Shown here piece by piece: positions 34,309 through 42,294 of a DNA stretch of 64,000 nucleotides; within the stretch, counting starts at the first letter, position 1, and each line of letters starts with the position of its first letter. The notes under the pieces are model-generated. The model was given only the letters and a program-made list of their open reading frames with translations. It was not told where the DNA came from and made no database searches. The position numbers and the translations under genes are program-made. Where the stretch lies: contig NZ_JBBMFC010000010.1 of the NCBI RefSeq assembly GCF_040096225.1, positions 40,416-104,415 of the forward strand, read 5' to 3'. The DNA comes from Hominiventricola aquisgranensis. Its GTDB lineage: Bacteria > Bacillota > Clostridia > Lachnospirales > Lachnospiraceae.

Positions 34309-35817
34309 ATGAAGAAAATTTCTAATATATGTGGTTTTATTGGAATTGCTATATATGCGGTGCTGATGATTCGCATTTCAAATCTATGTCAATACGGTGG
34401 GACGAAAGTGGACTTGATTCCAATATTGATTTTGGGTGTTGTTCTTATAGCAACAATCATTTTTGGAATTGTTAGCAGTAGAAAAGAAGAAAAAATTGAA
34501 AAAGGTAAACTGTTCTGGGGAAAATGTATTGTAGTTGTTGCCCTGACCATTTTGTTTGGAGGCAGGATTATTTATTCGGCAATCCCTTATAATGGTGCAT
34601 TGTCATGGAAGATTGACGAATGGCGTAACCAAAAGAAAATTGAACTTACTCATACCAACTTCTTTGAGACAGGTGTAGAAGGAATCTTGGAAGACATTGA
34701 GACAGAGTTGGATTTACCGGATGAACTTTATGTTCAAAATAAGTTCCAGCTTTCCTTTGACAAAGATGGTGAAATTCAGAGTATTTATACTTATATGTAT
34801 GGAAGATATGAAAATGGAGACGAAAATACATTCCTTATTGACTATGATGTGGATGCAGATTCAAAAATGACTGTGTGTATTAATGGAGTTGCGAGCAAAT
34901 CTTACGATGATGACATGAGATTACAGCCGATGCTTGAAATTTTGAAAAACGCTGATTACAAAACAAGAGTAAATAACTGGGCTGTGGAAGGATATGCAGA
35001 CGATTATGAAATTCTCTATTATGGCAAGCGGGAATTTAACACAATGGAAGGATTTGTATATCTTCAAGGTGATGTGGATGGTGACGGAGTGGACAACACA
35101 GACAATGCCATTTATTCGGAACTGAATGGTGGAGCTGTTTATGGATATGAAGTCTCGCTTCATATTCCAAGTGAATCTGAGGTGACTCCGGTACGTTATT
35201 TTATGGAACCGGAAGTGATTCCGTTAGAAACTATCATCGACAGGGAGGAAGAGCAGACTATTGATGATGCTAAAGAAACAGAATCCTGGTATGTAGATAA
35301 TTCCAACGGTTCTGTATATTACTGGTTGTCTGAGAATAAAGAAATTGGATGGAGATTAGTAGTTACTGATGCGGCAGCAGGAAGCCGTTATTATGAATTG
35401 GAAAAGTCATCAGATGGTGGTGAAACATGGAATGTGATAAATGCCAATCCGTTTAACAACAAGATTGGCGTGGCACTGGGAATAGAATTTTACGATGAAA
35501 ATCTTGGTGTGATTGGTATGACAGGCGCTTCACAGGATGCCTCAACTTTATATGTGACATCAGATGGCGGAGTTACTTTTACACAGATGGAATTTCCAAT
35601 GGAAGAGGTTACGGAACTGCCGGATATTGCTGATGAACTAGGATACACAATCGCAGATTATGATTACGCAGAGATGCCACAAGTATCCGATGGACAATGG
35701 ACTGTAATCATCAAGGCAGAATACAGCAGTTACGGAGGCTTGAGATTTACATCTAACGACAATGGAAAGACATGGATGTATGAGGGATTAAGTACAGGCG
35801 AAGGTGATTTACAATAA
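34309..35817 (+). CDS. membrane protein with BNR/sialidase-like repeats
   Basis: A 502-aa protein with three N-terminal hydrophobic segments (about 7-23, 37-56 and 68-88), then an extracellular region. The C-terminal 170 residues hold three BNR-type Asp-box motifs (SSDGGETWNVI, TSDGGVTFTQM, SNDNGKTWMYEG), as in beta-propeller surface proteins. A DGDGVDNTDN stretch near 265 looks like a calcium-binding loop. It is the last gene before the shared terminator. The role is unknown; a carbohydrate- or wall-binding function is a guess from the repeats. Confidence 0.72.
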   Translation: MKKISNICGFIGIAIYAVLMIRISNLCQYGGTKVDLIPILILGVVLIATIIFGIVSSRKEEKIEKGKLFWGKCIVVVALTILFGGRIIYSAIPYNGALSWKIDEWRNQKKIELTHTNFFETGVEGILEDIETELDLPDELYVQNKFQLSFDKDGEIQSIYTYMYGRYENGDENTFLIDYDVDADSKMTVCINGVASKSYDDDMRLQPMLEILKNADYKTRVNNWAVEGYADDYEILYYGKREFNTMEGFVYLQGDVDGDGVDNTDNAIYSELNGGAVYGYEVSLHIPSESEVTPVRYFMEPEVIPLETIIDREEEQTIDDAKETESWYVDNSNGSVYYWLSENKEIGWRLVVTDAAAGSRYYELEKSSDGGETWNVINANPFNNKIGVALGIEFYDENLGVIGMTGASQDASTLYVTSDGGVTFTQMEFPMEEVTELPDIADELGYTIADYDYAEMPQVSDGQWTVIIKAEYSSYGGLRFTSNDNGKTWMYEGLSTGEGDLQ

Positions 35818-35849
35818 GAAATAAAAGATACGAATAGTGTTAAAACACA

Positions 35850-35900
35850 AAAAATCGGGTAAAAGATTGTACGACTGACTATGACCTTTACCCGATTTTA
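35850..35900. terminator. bidirectional terminator between the mecA-like and blaR1-blaI operons
   Basis: AAAATCGGGTAAA pairs with TTTACCCGATTTT around a 23-base loop, with A and T tracts at both sides. It can stop transcripts from both convergent operons. Confidence 0.85.
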
Positions 35901-35907
35901 TTATGTT

Positions 35908-37704
35908 TTATTTCCAGATATTCATGTCTGACAAGATAGACATGGTTATTTCAGTTGCGTTGCCTCCGGTAGCATCGCTGTCTGCACTAATGTTGGTGGC
36001 AAAAAAGTATGTATTATCTGCAGTTTCGATATAACCGATGAACCATCCGTTTACATCCTGTCCATTAACACGGCCAGTTCCGGTTTTTCCGTAGAATGTT
36101 CCGGCATCGGAAGCTGAAAGGCAGATGGCATCTTTTACTGCATTGATATTTTCAGGGGCGAAGCCGAAACTGTTATTCTGCAGCTTGGTTAAAAGTTCGA
36201 CCTGTTCTATTGGAGAGATTTCCAAGGAGGATTCCATCCAATAAGAGGAGAAATCGCCACTCATGTTTTCGTTACCATATCCGATTTCTTGAACATAGCT
36301 GTAAACGTCAGAGGTTCCAAGCTGTTCGTCTACTGCTTGAAAATACCAATTCACAGAGGAGTTCATTGCAGACTGTAAGGTCTGATCTGCGTTCCATGCT
36401 TCAAATGGATAGGTTTCTCCATTCCATGCAATGAACGAATTTTCTGGTGTAATGACGCCTTCTTCCAATCCGAACAAAGCATCGTATATCTTGTAGGTGG
36501 AGTTTGGAGCAACCCGTAAGGTGGCATGCTCCATGTCATGTATACTCCATGCATCGTTTTCCAAATCGTATAAAACAAAGCTGCCTTCGTATTCTCTGAA
36601 GTATGTGGAGAGGTCTACATAGGAAATATTCTCAGAAGAGGAATCCCATTGGTAGTGGCTTCCATCTGCTGCGTATGTAGAAATAAAAGGTGCGAATCCA
36701 AGGAGAAGGACAGCAGTCAACATGAATGCAGTCATACCTTTTACTCTTTTTATAAATGTCGGCTTCTCATAAGATGCAATGTTGATAATTCTCCGTTTCA
36801 TCTGCTTCATGTTTCCACCAAGACCGGCGGCAAACGGAAATGGAGTAAGTGAAATCTTTTCCGCAAAATTGATCAGTGTATTACCATAATCTGCATAATC
36901 ATCCTCCTCAAGCATCTTTAAAACAGAGGTGTCACAGGCAACCTCTCTGTCATTACGCATTTCTTTCAGAGCATACCAGACAAGAGGATTGAACCAATAT
37001 ATTACTCCGGCAAAGTTCATTAGATAGTTGGCAATAGCATCTTTGTGCTTATAGTGCTGTAGCTCGTGTAACAGCATGTATCGCATGTCCGATTCGTTAT
37101 AATCTGAGATGAGATGAATCGGCAGATAAATACAAGGTTTCAAAAGCCCCACAATAATCGGAGATTTCAAAAATGCAGTACTGTAAACATGGATATTTCT
37201 GTTAATTCCCATTTCTTTCATACATCGATGATATAGTTTTCGGACTTCCGGGTTCTGAAGGGGAAGTGCAGATTTTTTCAAGTTCTGTAAGCGGATAGAG
37301 GACTTGATTACCAATATAATCATTGCAAGGATGCCTACAAGCCATATTCCAAATAGTATGTATCCGATGCTGGATGGAGTCTCACTATTTACCGAAAGGG
37401 CAAAGTCATTCATCCAGTCTGCATTTCCGGCTGGATTGATCCCAACAGCTTCTCCTATGGCGGTTCTGGTGCCAGAAGTAGGAGAACTTTTCAGGCTACT
37501 GAGCCACGAGAGGATTTGCGGAAACCCAATTAAACGGAACGGTATAAAAGGAACTACCAACAATCCAAGTAGCAGGAACCATAGATTATACTGCATCCGG
37601 CTGGATAGGTTGACTTTGAATATCCGCTTGGCTATCAAAAGAATTCCGATGATACCGCTGATAAATACATTGCATATTAAAAAGCGTATCATAAAATCAG
37701 CCAT
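35908..37704 (-). CDS. blaR1: BlaR1/MecR1-type beta-lactam sensor protease
   Basis: A 598-aa protein. Membrane helices in the first 135 residues and near 325-345 flank a cytosolic zinc protease domain with HELQH (213-217) and the third ligand in NDREVACD (E254). The extracellular C-terminal sensor is class D beta-lactamase-like, with STYK (402-405), SVN (450-452) and KTG (540-542). Acylation of S402 by a beta-lactam is expected to activate the protease and inactivate BlaI. It starts 1 base after the blaI stop, so the two are co-transcribed. The family is usually 585-600 aa, so this copy is complete. Confidence 0.93.
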   Translation of the reverse strand: MADFMIRFLICNVFISGIIGILLIAKRIFKVNLSSRMQYNLWFLLLGLLVVPFIPFRLIGFPQILSWLSSLKSSPTSGTRTAIGEAVGINPAGNADWMNDFALSVNSETPSSIGYILFGIWLVGILAMIILVIKSSIRLQNLKKSALPLQNPEVRKLYHRCMKEMGINRNIHVYSTAFLKSPIIVGLLKPCIYLPIHLISDYNESDMRYMLLHELQHYKHKDAIANYLMNFAGVIYWFNPLVWYALKEMRNDREVACDTSVLKMLEEDDYADYGNTLINFAEKISLTPFPFAAGLGGNMKQMKRRIINIASYEKPTFIKRVKGMTAFMLTAVLLLGFAPFISTYAADGSHYQWDSSSENISYVDLSTYFREYEGSFVLYDLENDAWSIHDMEHATLRVAPNSTYKIYDALFGLEEGVITPENSFIAWNGETYPFEAWNADQTLQSAMNSSVNWYFQAVDEQLGTSDVYSYVQEIGYGNENMSGDFSSYWMESSLEISPIEQVELLTKLQNNSFGFAPENINAVKDAICLSASDAGTFYGKTGTGRVNGQDVNGWFIGYIETADNTYFFATNISADSDATGGNATEITMSILSDMNIWK

Positions 37705-37705
37705 G

Positions 37706-38092
37706 TTAATTACCTCCTTTTTTTGACCTCTTGGAAAGAAGAGAGCGGAGAGTGTCTATTTCCGTTTCGGACAGTCTGTCATTTTCTATATATGCAGACA
37801 GCATGGCAGTGATGTCTCCATCGTAGTATCGTTCTAGAAAAGAGTTACTTTCCTGACCGATGTATTCACTTTCTTTCACAACTGGAGTGTAAACAAACAC
37901 CCGACTTTGTTTTTCATAAGTCAGAACGCCCTTGTTCACTAGACGTTTAATTAGAGTTTGTATTGTTTTTGGACTCCAGTTCGTAGTCTGTAATAATTTA
38001 TCAGTTATTTCATTGGTGCTGATCGGCGCATGTTTCCATACGATTTTCATAACTTCAAATTCAGCTTCAGAAATCTGTGGTAAATCGCTCAT
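37706..38092 (-). CDS. blaI: BlaI/MecI-type winged-helix repressor
   Basis: A 128-aa protein starting LPQISEAEFEVMKIVW, with the recognition region NWSPKTIQTLIKRLVNKGVL and a C-terminal dimerisation helix region ending LSETEIDTLRSLLSKR. It should bind TACA/TGTA dyads at its own promoter and at the mecA-like operon. At the place where MecI/BlaI are cut (Asn101-Phe102), this protein has Ala100-Tyr101, so the exact cleavage site may differ. GGAGG lies just before the start on the reverse strand. Confidence 0.93.
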   Translation of the reverse strand: MSDLPQISEAEFEVMKIVWKHAPISTNEITDKLLQTTNWSPKTIQTLIKRLVNKGVLTYEKQSRVFVYTPVVKESEYIGQESNSFLERYYDGDITAMLSAYIENDRLSETEIDTLRSLLSKRSKKGGN

Positions 38093-38112
38093 TTCAAATC
38101 CCTCCTTAAATC

Positions 38113-38225
38113 TTACGGCTGTAATAAAAATATTATAGATGTTATTTGTGTAGTTGTCAATTTAAGAGAAAATAGATTGACTTGAAATCTTACTTATGTA
38201 ATAATTCAAATATTACATAAGTAAG
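38113..38225. promoter_or_regulatory. blaI promoter and facing promoter with BlaI operators
   Basis: On the reverse strand, TTGACA (38160-38155), 17 bases and TATAAT (38137-38132) form a perfect consensus promoter for blaI-blaR1. Downstream lies TTAC-GGCT-GTAA (38113-38124). On the forward strand, TTGACT (38177-38182) and a TAATAA/AATAAT -10 near 38199-38205 form a second promoter. The latter is covered by a perfect 15-bp inverted repeat (38189-38203 and 38211-38225) whose half sites contain TTAC...GTAA. The region therefore has the divergent layout of a bla/mec regulatory region. Confidence 0.82.
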
Positions 38226-38250
38226 AATTTAAAAAAGGAGTGGAATCAGG

Positions 38251-38280
38251 ATGATTGAAATTGTAAATAAAGTGCTTTGA
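38251..38280 (+). other. nine-codon ORF behind a BlaI-type promoter
   Basis: AAAAAAGGAG stands 12 bases before an ATG that reads MIEIVNKVL and then stops at TGA. A controlled promoter, a ribosome site and a start codon are present but no gene follows. It may be the stump of a lost resistance gene or a short regulatory peptide. Confidence 0.5.
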
Positions 38281-38291
38281 AAATAAGAAAA

Positions 38292-38318
38292 CCAATAGAG
38301 TCACAAGGAGTCTATTGG
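38292..38318 (-). terminator. hairpin after the reverse-strand XRE gene
   Basis: CCAATAGA (38292-38299) and TCTATTGG (38311-38318) pair. On the reverse strand a T-rich stretch follows, which suits termination of the XRE gene that ends at 38324. Confidence 0.55.
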
Positions 38319-38323
38319 CATTC

Positions 38324-38671
38324 TTACAGAGTTGGATGGTCTTGCTTGTGCAGCAGATCAAGCAGATAACGAACCATAGGCAATAAATCCGCAGCCTCCT
38401 GTTCCGTGCAGTCATTCAGCAGGGTCAGGAGTTTTTGGAGATTTGGCTGTTGGTTTGCGTTGGCTGGGTAGAAAATCTTATCGGCGGGTATCTTCAGATA
38501 TGTAATCAAAGGATACAGCTTATCATATTTGGGGTTACCACGTCCGGCTTCAATATTTAGTATGGTGCGGGTATCCATATTAAGAGTTTCAGCCAGCTTT
38601 TCTTGTGAAAGTCCGAGTTCGGTACGGGCTTCACGCACTGCAATGGCAAGAATTTGTTTTATGTCATGCAT
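38324..38671 (-). CDS. XRE-family transcriptional regulator
   Basis: A 115-aa protein with a classic HTH_3 domain at about 10-65 (RTELGLSQEKLAETLNMDTRTILNIEAGRGNP) and a helical acidic C-terminus (ATDLL-like EAADLLPMVRYLLDLL). It lies between the bla regulatory region and the relaxase gene, on the same strand as the relaxase, and may control mobilisation genes or ICE excision. It has its own hairpins on both sides. Confidence 0.82.
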   Translation of the reverse strand: MHDIKQILAIAVREARTELGLSQEKLAETLNMDTRTILNIEAGRGNPKYDKLYPLITYLKIPADKIFYPANANQQPNLQKLLTLLNDCTEQEAADLLPMVRYLLDLLHKQDHPTL

Positions 38672-38830
38672 TATAATTCACCTCGATAGTAGTTTACAAT
38701 ACCTATTAAAACGAGTGAATTGCAATAGAATACAGTGTAGATATGGAGTGTAATACATGGATGTAAAGTATGTGAAAATACATAGAAAAAGAATAGTGAA
38801 AAGTTTTGAGATAGCAGCATATTACACACT

Positions 38831-38875
38831 AAGGTGTATCGCAAAGAAGTATAAAACTTCAACGCGATACACCTT
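38831..38875. terminator. bidirectional terminator after the relaxase gene
   Basis: AAGGTGTATCGC (38831-38842) and GCGATACACCTT (38864-38875) are exact 12-bp arms, with an AAGAAGT/ACTTC inner stem and a T6 tract. For reverse transcription it ends the relaxase operon that stops at 38889. Confidence 0.82.
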
Positions 38876-38888
38876 TTTTGTGGGGAAA

Positions 38889-40292
38889 TCAGAGCGTTGT
38901 AAAGTCTTTTTCCGGTTTGCGGTTTGTGGTCTGTTCCTGTCCCGGAGTCCGGTCAAGATACTGGTTCAGATTATCCAGTTTTCGGTTGAGAGCCTGTATG
39001 TCTTTTTCAGCAGATTTATAGGTTTTCTGCAAGGCTTCTTTCTTGGCATACAGAGCATTGTAATCATTACGAAACTTATCAATATCAAAATGTTTTAAGC
39101 TGATTCCAAAGCGTTTCAGCATATTTTCTGCACCGTCATGGAGCAGGAGTTCTGTTTCATGGTGGCGGAGATAAGCGTCAGGGTCTTTCGATTTCCGGTA
39201 ACGGATGTGATAGATATGATTGCTCTGATATTGTTCAGCGTATTTCAATATCTGTCCTAAATCCTTTAGCTGACGTTCTGTTTCCACAAGACTGTTCCGT
39301 GCGGTTTTTGCAAGAACAGACTTACTTTCAATCTGTTTTTCAAGCTCGATGATAGAACCTGCTTTACTGTAACTGCTGGCAGCGATTTTGAGATTTTCAA
39401 TCGCTGCCCAATGCTGCAGACCGGGGCTTTGCGTGAACTTTTCTTCCGAGGTGTCAATGAGCGTTCGGGAAGAATAATCCTTGATAAGAGGTTTTTTTCG
39501 GGCAGGGAATGGGACACGTTTTTGTGTCTGTGCTAAAGCCTTTGTTTCTACCCGTTCCTTAATCCGTTCTTTGGTGTATTCTGCACCCAAAGACTTTAAG
39601 CTGCCACGGACAAAATGCTCCCGGTCAAGGGGGCGGAAGGAAATGTACTTTAAGGCGTTTTCTCCAATGGTTTCGCCTTTGATTTCATAACCTTTTGCCC
39701 GTATCAGCTCCATGCACTGTTCATATGTATCAGCGTTTTGAATTGCTTCATCAATGTCCTGCTTGAGCTTGATTTTCCACGAGGTGCCATTTCTGCCGGA
39801 TGTCCATTCTTTATAACTTTTACCACGCTGGTTTGTGGGAGAAATGACGGATAACTGATGCTTGGAACACAGCTCATCATTCAGGCGGCGAATGTGGTAG
39901 TAGGTCTGTTTACAGTCATGATATTTTTCGTGATTCACATTATCTGCGGCACAGAAAATGATGTGGTTGTGAACGTGACCTTTATCAATATGAGTGGAAA
40001 CGATATAAGAAAATTTCCCCTCTAACAGCTTGTCGGCAAGCTCCACACCGATCTGATGTGCTTCCTTATAAGATACCTCTCCCGGAGCGAAAGCCTGTAT
40101 CAGATGAAAGGCTTTGTTGGGGTCTGCCTGATTTGTTTTTGACAGAGCAAATTTGAAGTCAAAGGCAGCGGTTTCAGGACTGCATCCGAAGGAAGAAATG
40201 AGACTACTTTCATCTGTTTTTTGGGAATTACAGATATAGTTTACTGCCTTATGGACGGTTGCCTGGATAGCATGGATTTTTGTGATTGCCAT
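38889..40292 (-). CDS. MobA/VirD2-type relaxase
   Basis: A 467-aa relaxase with the MOB HUH metal site in THIDKGHVHNHIIF (H101, H106, H108, H110) and a candidate nicking tyrosine in AVNYIC (Y19). The N-terminal 120 residues hold the catalytic domain. A lysine-rich middle part and a C-terminal coiled coil (about 310-450) follow. It should nick the ICE at oriT and pilot the strand into the recipient. It overlaps the MobC gene upstream by 52 bases, as in Tn1549-like elements. Confidence 0.92.
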   Translation of the reverse strand: MAITKIHAIQATVHKAVNYICNSQKTDESSLISSFGCSPETAAFDFKFALSKTNQADPNKAFHLIQAFAPGEVSYKEAHQIGVELADKLLEGKFSYIVSTHIDKGHVHNHIIFCAADNVNHEKYHDCKQTYYHIRRLNDELCSKHQLSVISPTNQRGKSYKEWTSGRNGTSWKIKLKQDIDEAIQNADTYEQCMELIRAKGYEIKGETIGENALKYISFRPLDREHFVRGSLKSLGAEYTKERIKERVETKALAQTQKRVPFPARKKPLIKDYSSRTLIDTSEEKFTQSPGLQHWAAIENLKIAASSYSKAGSIIELEKQIESKSVLAKTARNSLVETERQLKDLGQILKYAEQYQSNHIYHIRYRKSKDPDAYLRHHETELLLHDGAENMLKRFGISLKHFDIDKFRNDYNALYAKKEALQKTYKSAEKDIQALNRKLDNLNQYLDRTPGQEQTTNRKPEKDFTTL

Positions 40293-40582
40293 ACCTGTTT
40301 CATCAGCTCCTTTACTTCGTTTACATCGGCTTTATAGACATTGCCAGTAGCATTCATCCGCTTGGCAATCTGGTTCAGATTATTGCCGATACGGGCGAGC
40401 GTGGTGTTGTATTCCCGCAGGTGTTCGTAGTTTACATCGTAGACATAGCCATACAAAATCAGATGCCGAATAAATGCGGATTTGCTCTTCATGCCGGAGG
40501 CTTTCCATTTCTGATCTAAGATGTATTGCTCGTCATCGCTGAGATAGATTTTAAGTTCATTTTGTCTTTCTCGGTTTGCCAT
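40241..40582 (-). CDS. mobC: MobC-like relaxosome accessory protein
   Basis: A 113-aa protein. An N-terminal ribbon-helix-helix-like part (ELKIYLSDDEQYILDQKWKASGMKSKSAFIRHLIL) is followed by the MobC pattern LARIGNNLNQIAKRMNATGNVY. MobC proteins open DNA at oriT for the relaxase. The start at 40582 fits the family and has AAAGGA upstream; longer readings through the repeat-rich upstream DNA are rejected. It is directly next to the putative oriT. Confidence 0.9.
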   Translation of the reverse strand: MANRERQNELKIYLSDDEQYILDQKWKASGMKSKSAFIRHLILYGYVYDVNYEHLREYNTTLARIGNNLNQIAKRMNATGNVYKADVNEVKELMKQVWQSQKSMLSRQPSIRQ

Positions 40583-40731
40583 TGCAGTATCAGTCCTTTC
40601 CTTATTTGTATAAAAGATTTTCAAATATGCCGTAGCCGGCGGTTGTTTTTTGCTTTTAGGGGGACAGGGGGATATGCCCCATGCAAGCCAATTTCTGCAA
40701 GTTTTCACTTGGTAGAAATTTGCGGAAATGG

Positions 40732-40848
40732 TGCCTGTGAGGGAACACAGGCAGTGCTTGCTATTCTTCTGCAAATTACCCGTAGGGAATTTGCGTGTTG
40801 CGTGAGTATAGGCGAGCGGTTTGCAACACAGTAGGGCGTTACCGCCCT
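40732..40848. other. putative origin of transfer (oriT)
   Basis: Three inverted repeats lie close together upstream of mobC: TGCCTGTG/CACAGGCA (40732-40753), GCAAATTACCC/GGGAATTTGC (40771-40794) and AGGGCG-TTAC-CGCCCT (40833-40848). An imperfect GCAAATTT-type repeat lies further left at about 40688-40726. The 530 bases between mobC and the HTH gene have no convincing gene. Repeat clusters upstream of mobC-relaxase are the usual oriT position; the nick site itself is not identified. Confidence 0.6.
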
Positions 40849-41133
40849 TGTTATGGATAGCGTTGATAATTCGACTTTGCAGTTGGGCAGAAGCAATAAA
40901 AAAACTGCCACGGTTCATAAGGGCATTGATTGCCCGTAAAAACTCCATAGCAGTTTGTGTGACTTTTTATGATTTTTGATTCTATCCATAATGATTTTAT
41001 CAATGGGAAAGGGGAAAGTCAATGGCTGGAGAGAGATAAAAGATTTACAGAGAAATTTAGGGGAATAAGCAAAGATACTGCATATTCTGCATTTAAAATT
41101 AGAATTGGAAAACCAGAAGAGAGGGGGTGAAGC

Positions 41134-41463
41134 ATGAATACCGTACATCGTAGAACGGAAATAATCAATATTCTTATTATCAGACGACATACAACAGCGA
41201 ATGAATTGGCACAGGAATTTGGCGTTTCCATTCGCACGATACAGTATGATATTCAGGCTTTAACTCCGGTTTATCCGATTTATACAAAACAGGGAGAGAA
41301 CGGAGGAATTTTTATAAGAGAGGATTACAAGCCTTATGCCAATTCGCTGACACCTATGGAAGTAGCTGCCTTGCATGAATTATATGATTGGACGGAGGGC
41401 ATACATAAAAAAGTTTTATTTCAAGTCCTAAGAAAATATGGACCGGATAAATTACAACTTTGA
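41134..41463 (+). CDS. HTH (DeoR/YafY-type) regulator, short form
   Basis: A 109-aa protein with a winged HTH at about 5-60 (RRTEIINILIIRRHTTANELAQEFGVSIRTIQYDIQAL), a wing (KQGENGGIFI) and a short C-terminal helix region. No ligand domain is present, unlike full-length YafY proteins of about 300 aa. GAGAGGGGG precedes the ATG. Such short versions are common at this place in Tn1549-like ICEs, between the mobilisation and integration modules. Confidence 0.8.
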   Translation: MNTVHRRTEIINILIIRRHTTANELAQEFGVSIRTIQYDIQALTPVYPIYTKQGENGGIFIREDYKPYANSLTPMEVAALHELYDWTEGIHKKVLFQVLRKYGPDKLQL

Positions 41464-41478
41464 TCTTGTCATTCTGAT

Positions 41479-41540
41479 AAAGCACATAATTTTTACAGAA
41501 CCGTTCATAGCAGACGGAAGTGTGCTTATGTGCTTTTTAG
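41479..41540 (+). terminator. terminator after the HTH gene
   Basis: AAAGCACATAA (41479-41489) pairs with TTATGTGCTTT (41526-41536), followed by more T. The 36-base loop is long, but the stem is perfect. Confidence 0.65.
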
Positions 41541-42004
41541 GCTGACAATTTCAGCTTTGATTTTATCCAAAATGCAGACGATGTCTGCGATTGTACCTTG
41601 ACAATTTCATAAACCAATGCGTACAGGACGTGTGGAATATGTGGAGCCGCTTTGAGGATACGCCATAAGACACCTGCTTTTGCCTTTGGCAGAGGTGGAT
41701 ACGAAGGAATATTGAAAGCAGATATTGAAGTTAAGGTGTGGAGCGAGAAATATCCGGCATAAATGTGTAGCAGTTACACGGAGGCGTTGATACATATTTT
41801 TGATAATGATACTTCCGGCTTAGTCCGGTCAGATAAGATGACGGTGCGATACCGATGTGGGTAGTGTAATGAGCTGCTACCTGTACGGATTTTTTAATAT
41901 CTTCCAATAAAAGCATATTTGTTTGTTAAGTATGTTTTTATTGGCAGATATGCCATAACCATAGCAAGAGAAAAAGAACACACTTTGAAAAGGTAGGTGG
42001 AAGA
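41541..42004. other. decayed stretch with a long hairpin, no intact gene
   Basis: Short open pieces ending in VEYVEPL and LLLPLAEVDTKEY are interrupted by stops and look like debris of a small ICE gene. A hairpin with 14-bp arms (CCAATAAAAGCATA at 41904-41917, TATGTTTTTATTGG at 41931-41944, one G-U pair) precedes the excisionase gene. No intact coding sequence was found. Confidence 0.45.
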
Positions 42005-42187
42005 ATGCAGGCAAAAGTGAACACAAAAAATTTTATAAGGTATGACGAGGGTGCGGAGAGGTATTCTATGAGTAAACACAGCTTTATGAAATTGGCACAG
42101 GATGCTCGTGCTGTTTATAAAATTAACCGTATCACATTGGTAAACGTGAAGATTTTTGAGGAGTATTTGGAATCTTTTCGGGCGTAG
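42005..42187 (+). CDS. xis: excisionase-like protein (Xis, DUF6462 type)
   Basis: A 60-aa protein with the excisionase pattern: KNFIRYDEGAERYSMSKHSFMKLAQDARAVYKINRITLVN ending in IFEEYLESFRA. This is a winged-helix DNA-bending fold. It would steer the integrase toward excision. GTAGGTGG lies just upstream of the ATG at 42005. It sits two genes before the integrase, as in Tn916/Tn1549-like elements. Confidence 0.85.
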   Translation: MQAKVNTKNFIRYDEGAERYSMSKHSFMKLAQDARAVYKINRITLVNVKIFEEYLESFRA

Positions 42188-42217
42188 ACATGATAAGAAA
42201 GAGGAAAACGAATTATT

Positions 42218-42262
42218 GTATATCAAAAAGTATTTGACTTTTTGATATACAAGTAGTAAAAT
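42218..42262 (+). promoter_or_regulatory. promoter with a perfect overlapping operator
   Basis: A perfect 14-bp inverted repeat, GTATATCAAAAAGT (42218-42231) and ACTTTTTGATATAC (42237-42250), covers the -35 TTGACT (42234-42239). The -10 TAAAAT is at 42257-42262 after a 17-base spacer. It controls the small repressor-like gene at 42295 and probably the integrase. The repeat is a natural target for that repressor (autoregulation). Confidence 0.8.
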
Positions 42263-42294
42263 GAAGTCAGGTTATGAAAGGCAGGTGTTGACGG

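Noticed and set aside
38757..39098. Forward frame starting MDVKYVKIHRKR across the terminator and relaxase end
   Set aside because: It runs through a strong terminator and the antisense of the relaxase gene, with no ribosome site.
40589..40948. Longer MobC reading that starts near 40948
   Set aside because: It would translate the oriT-like repeats; the family start and ribosome site are at 40582.
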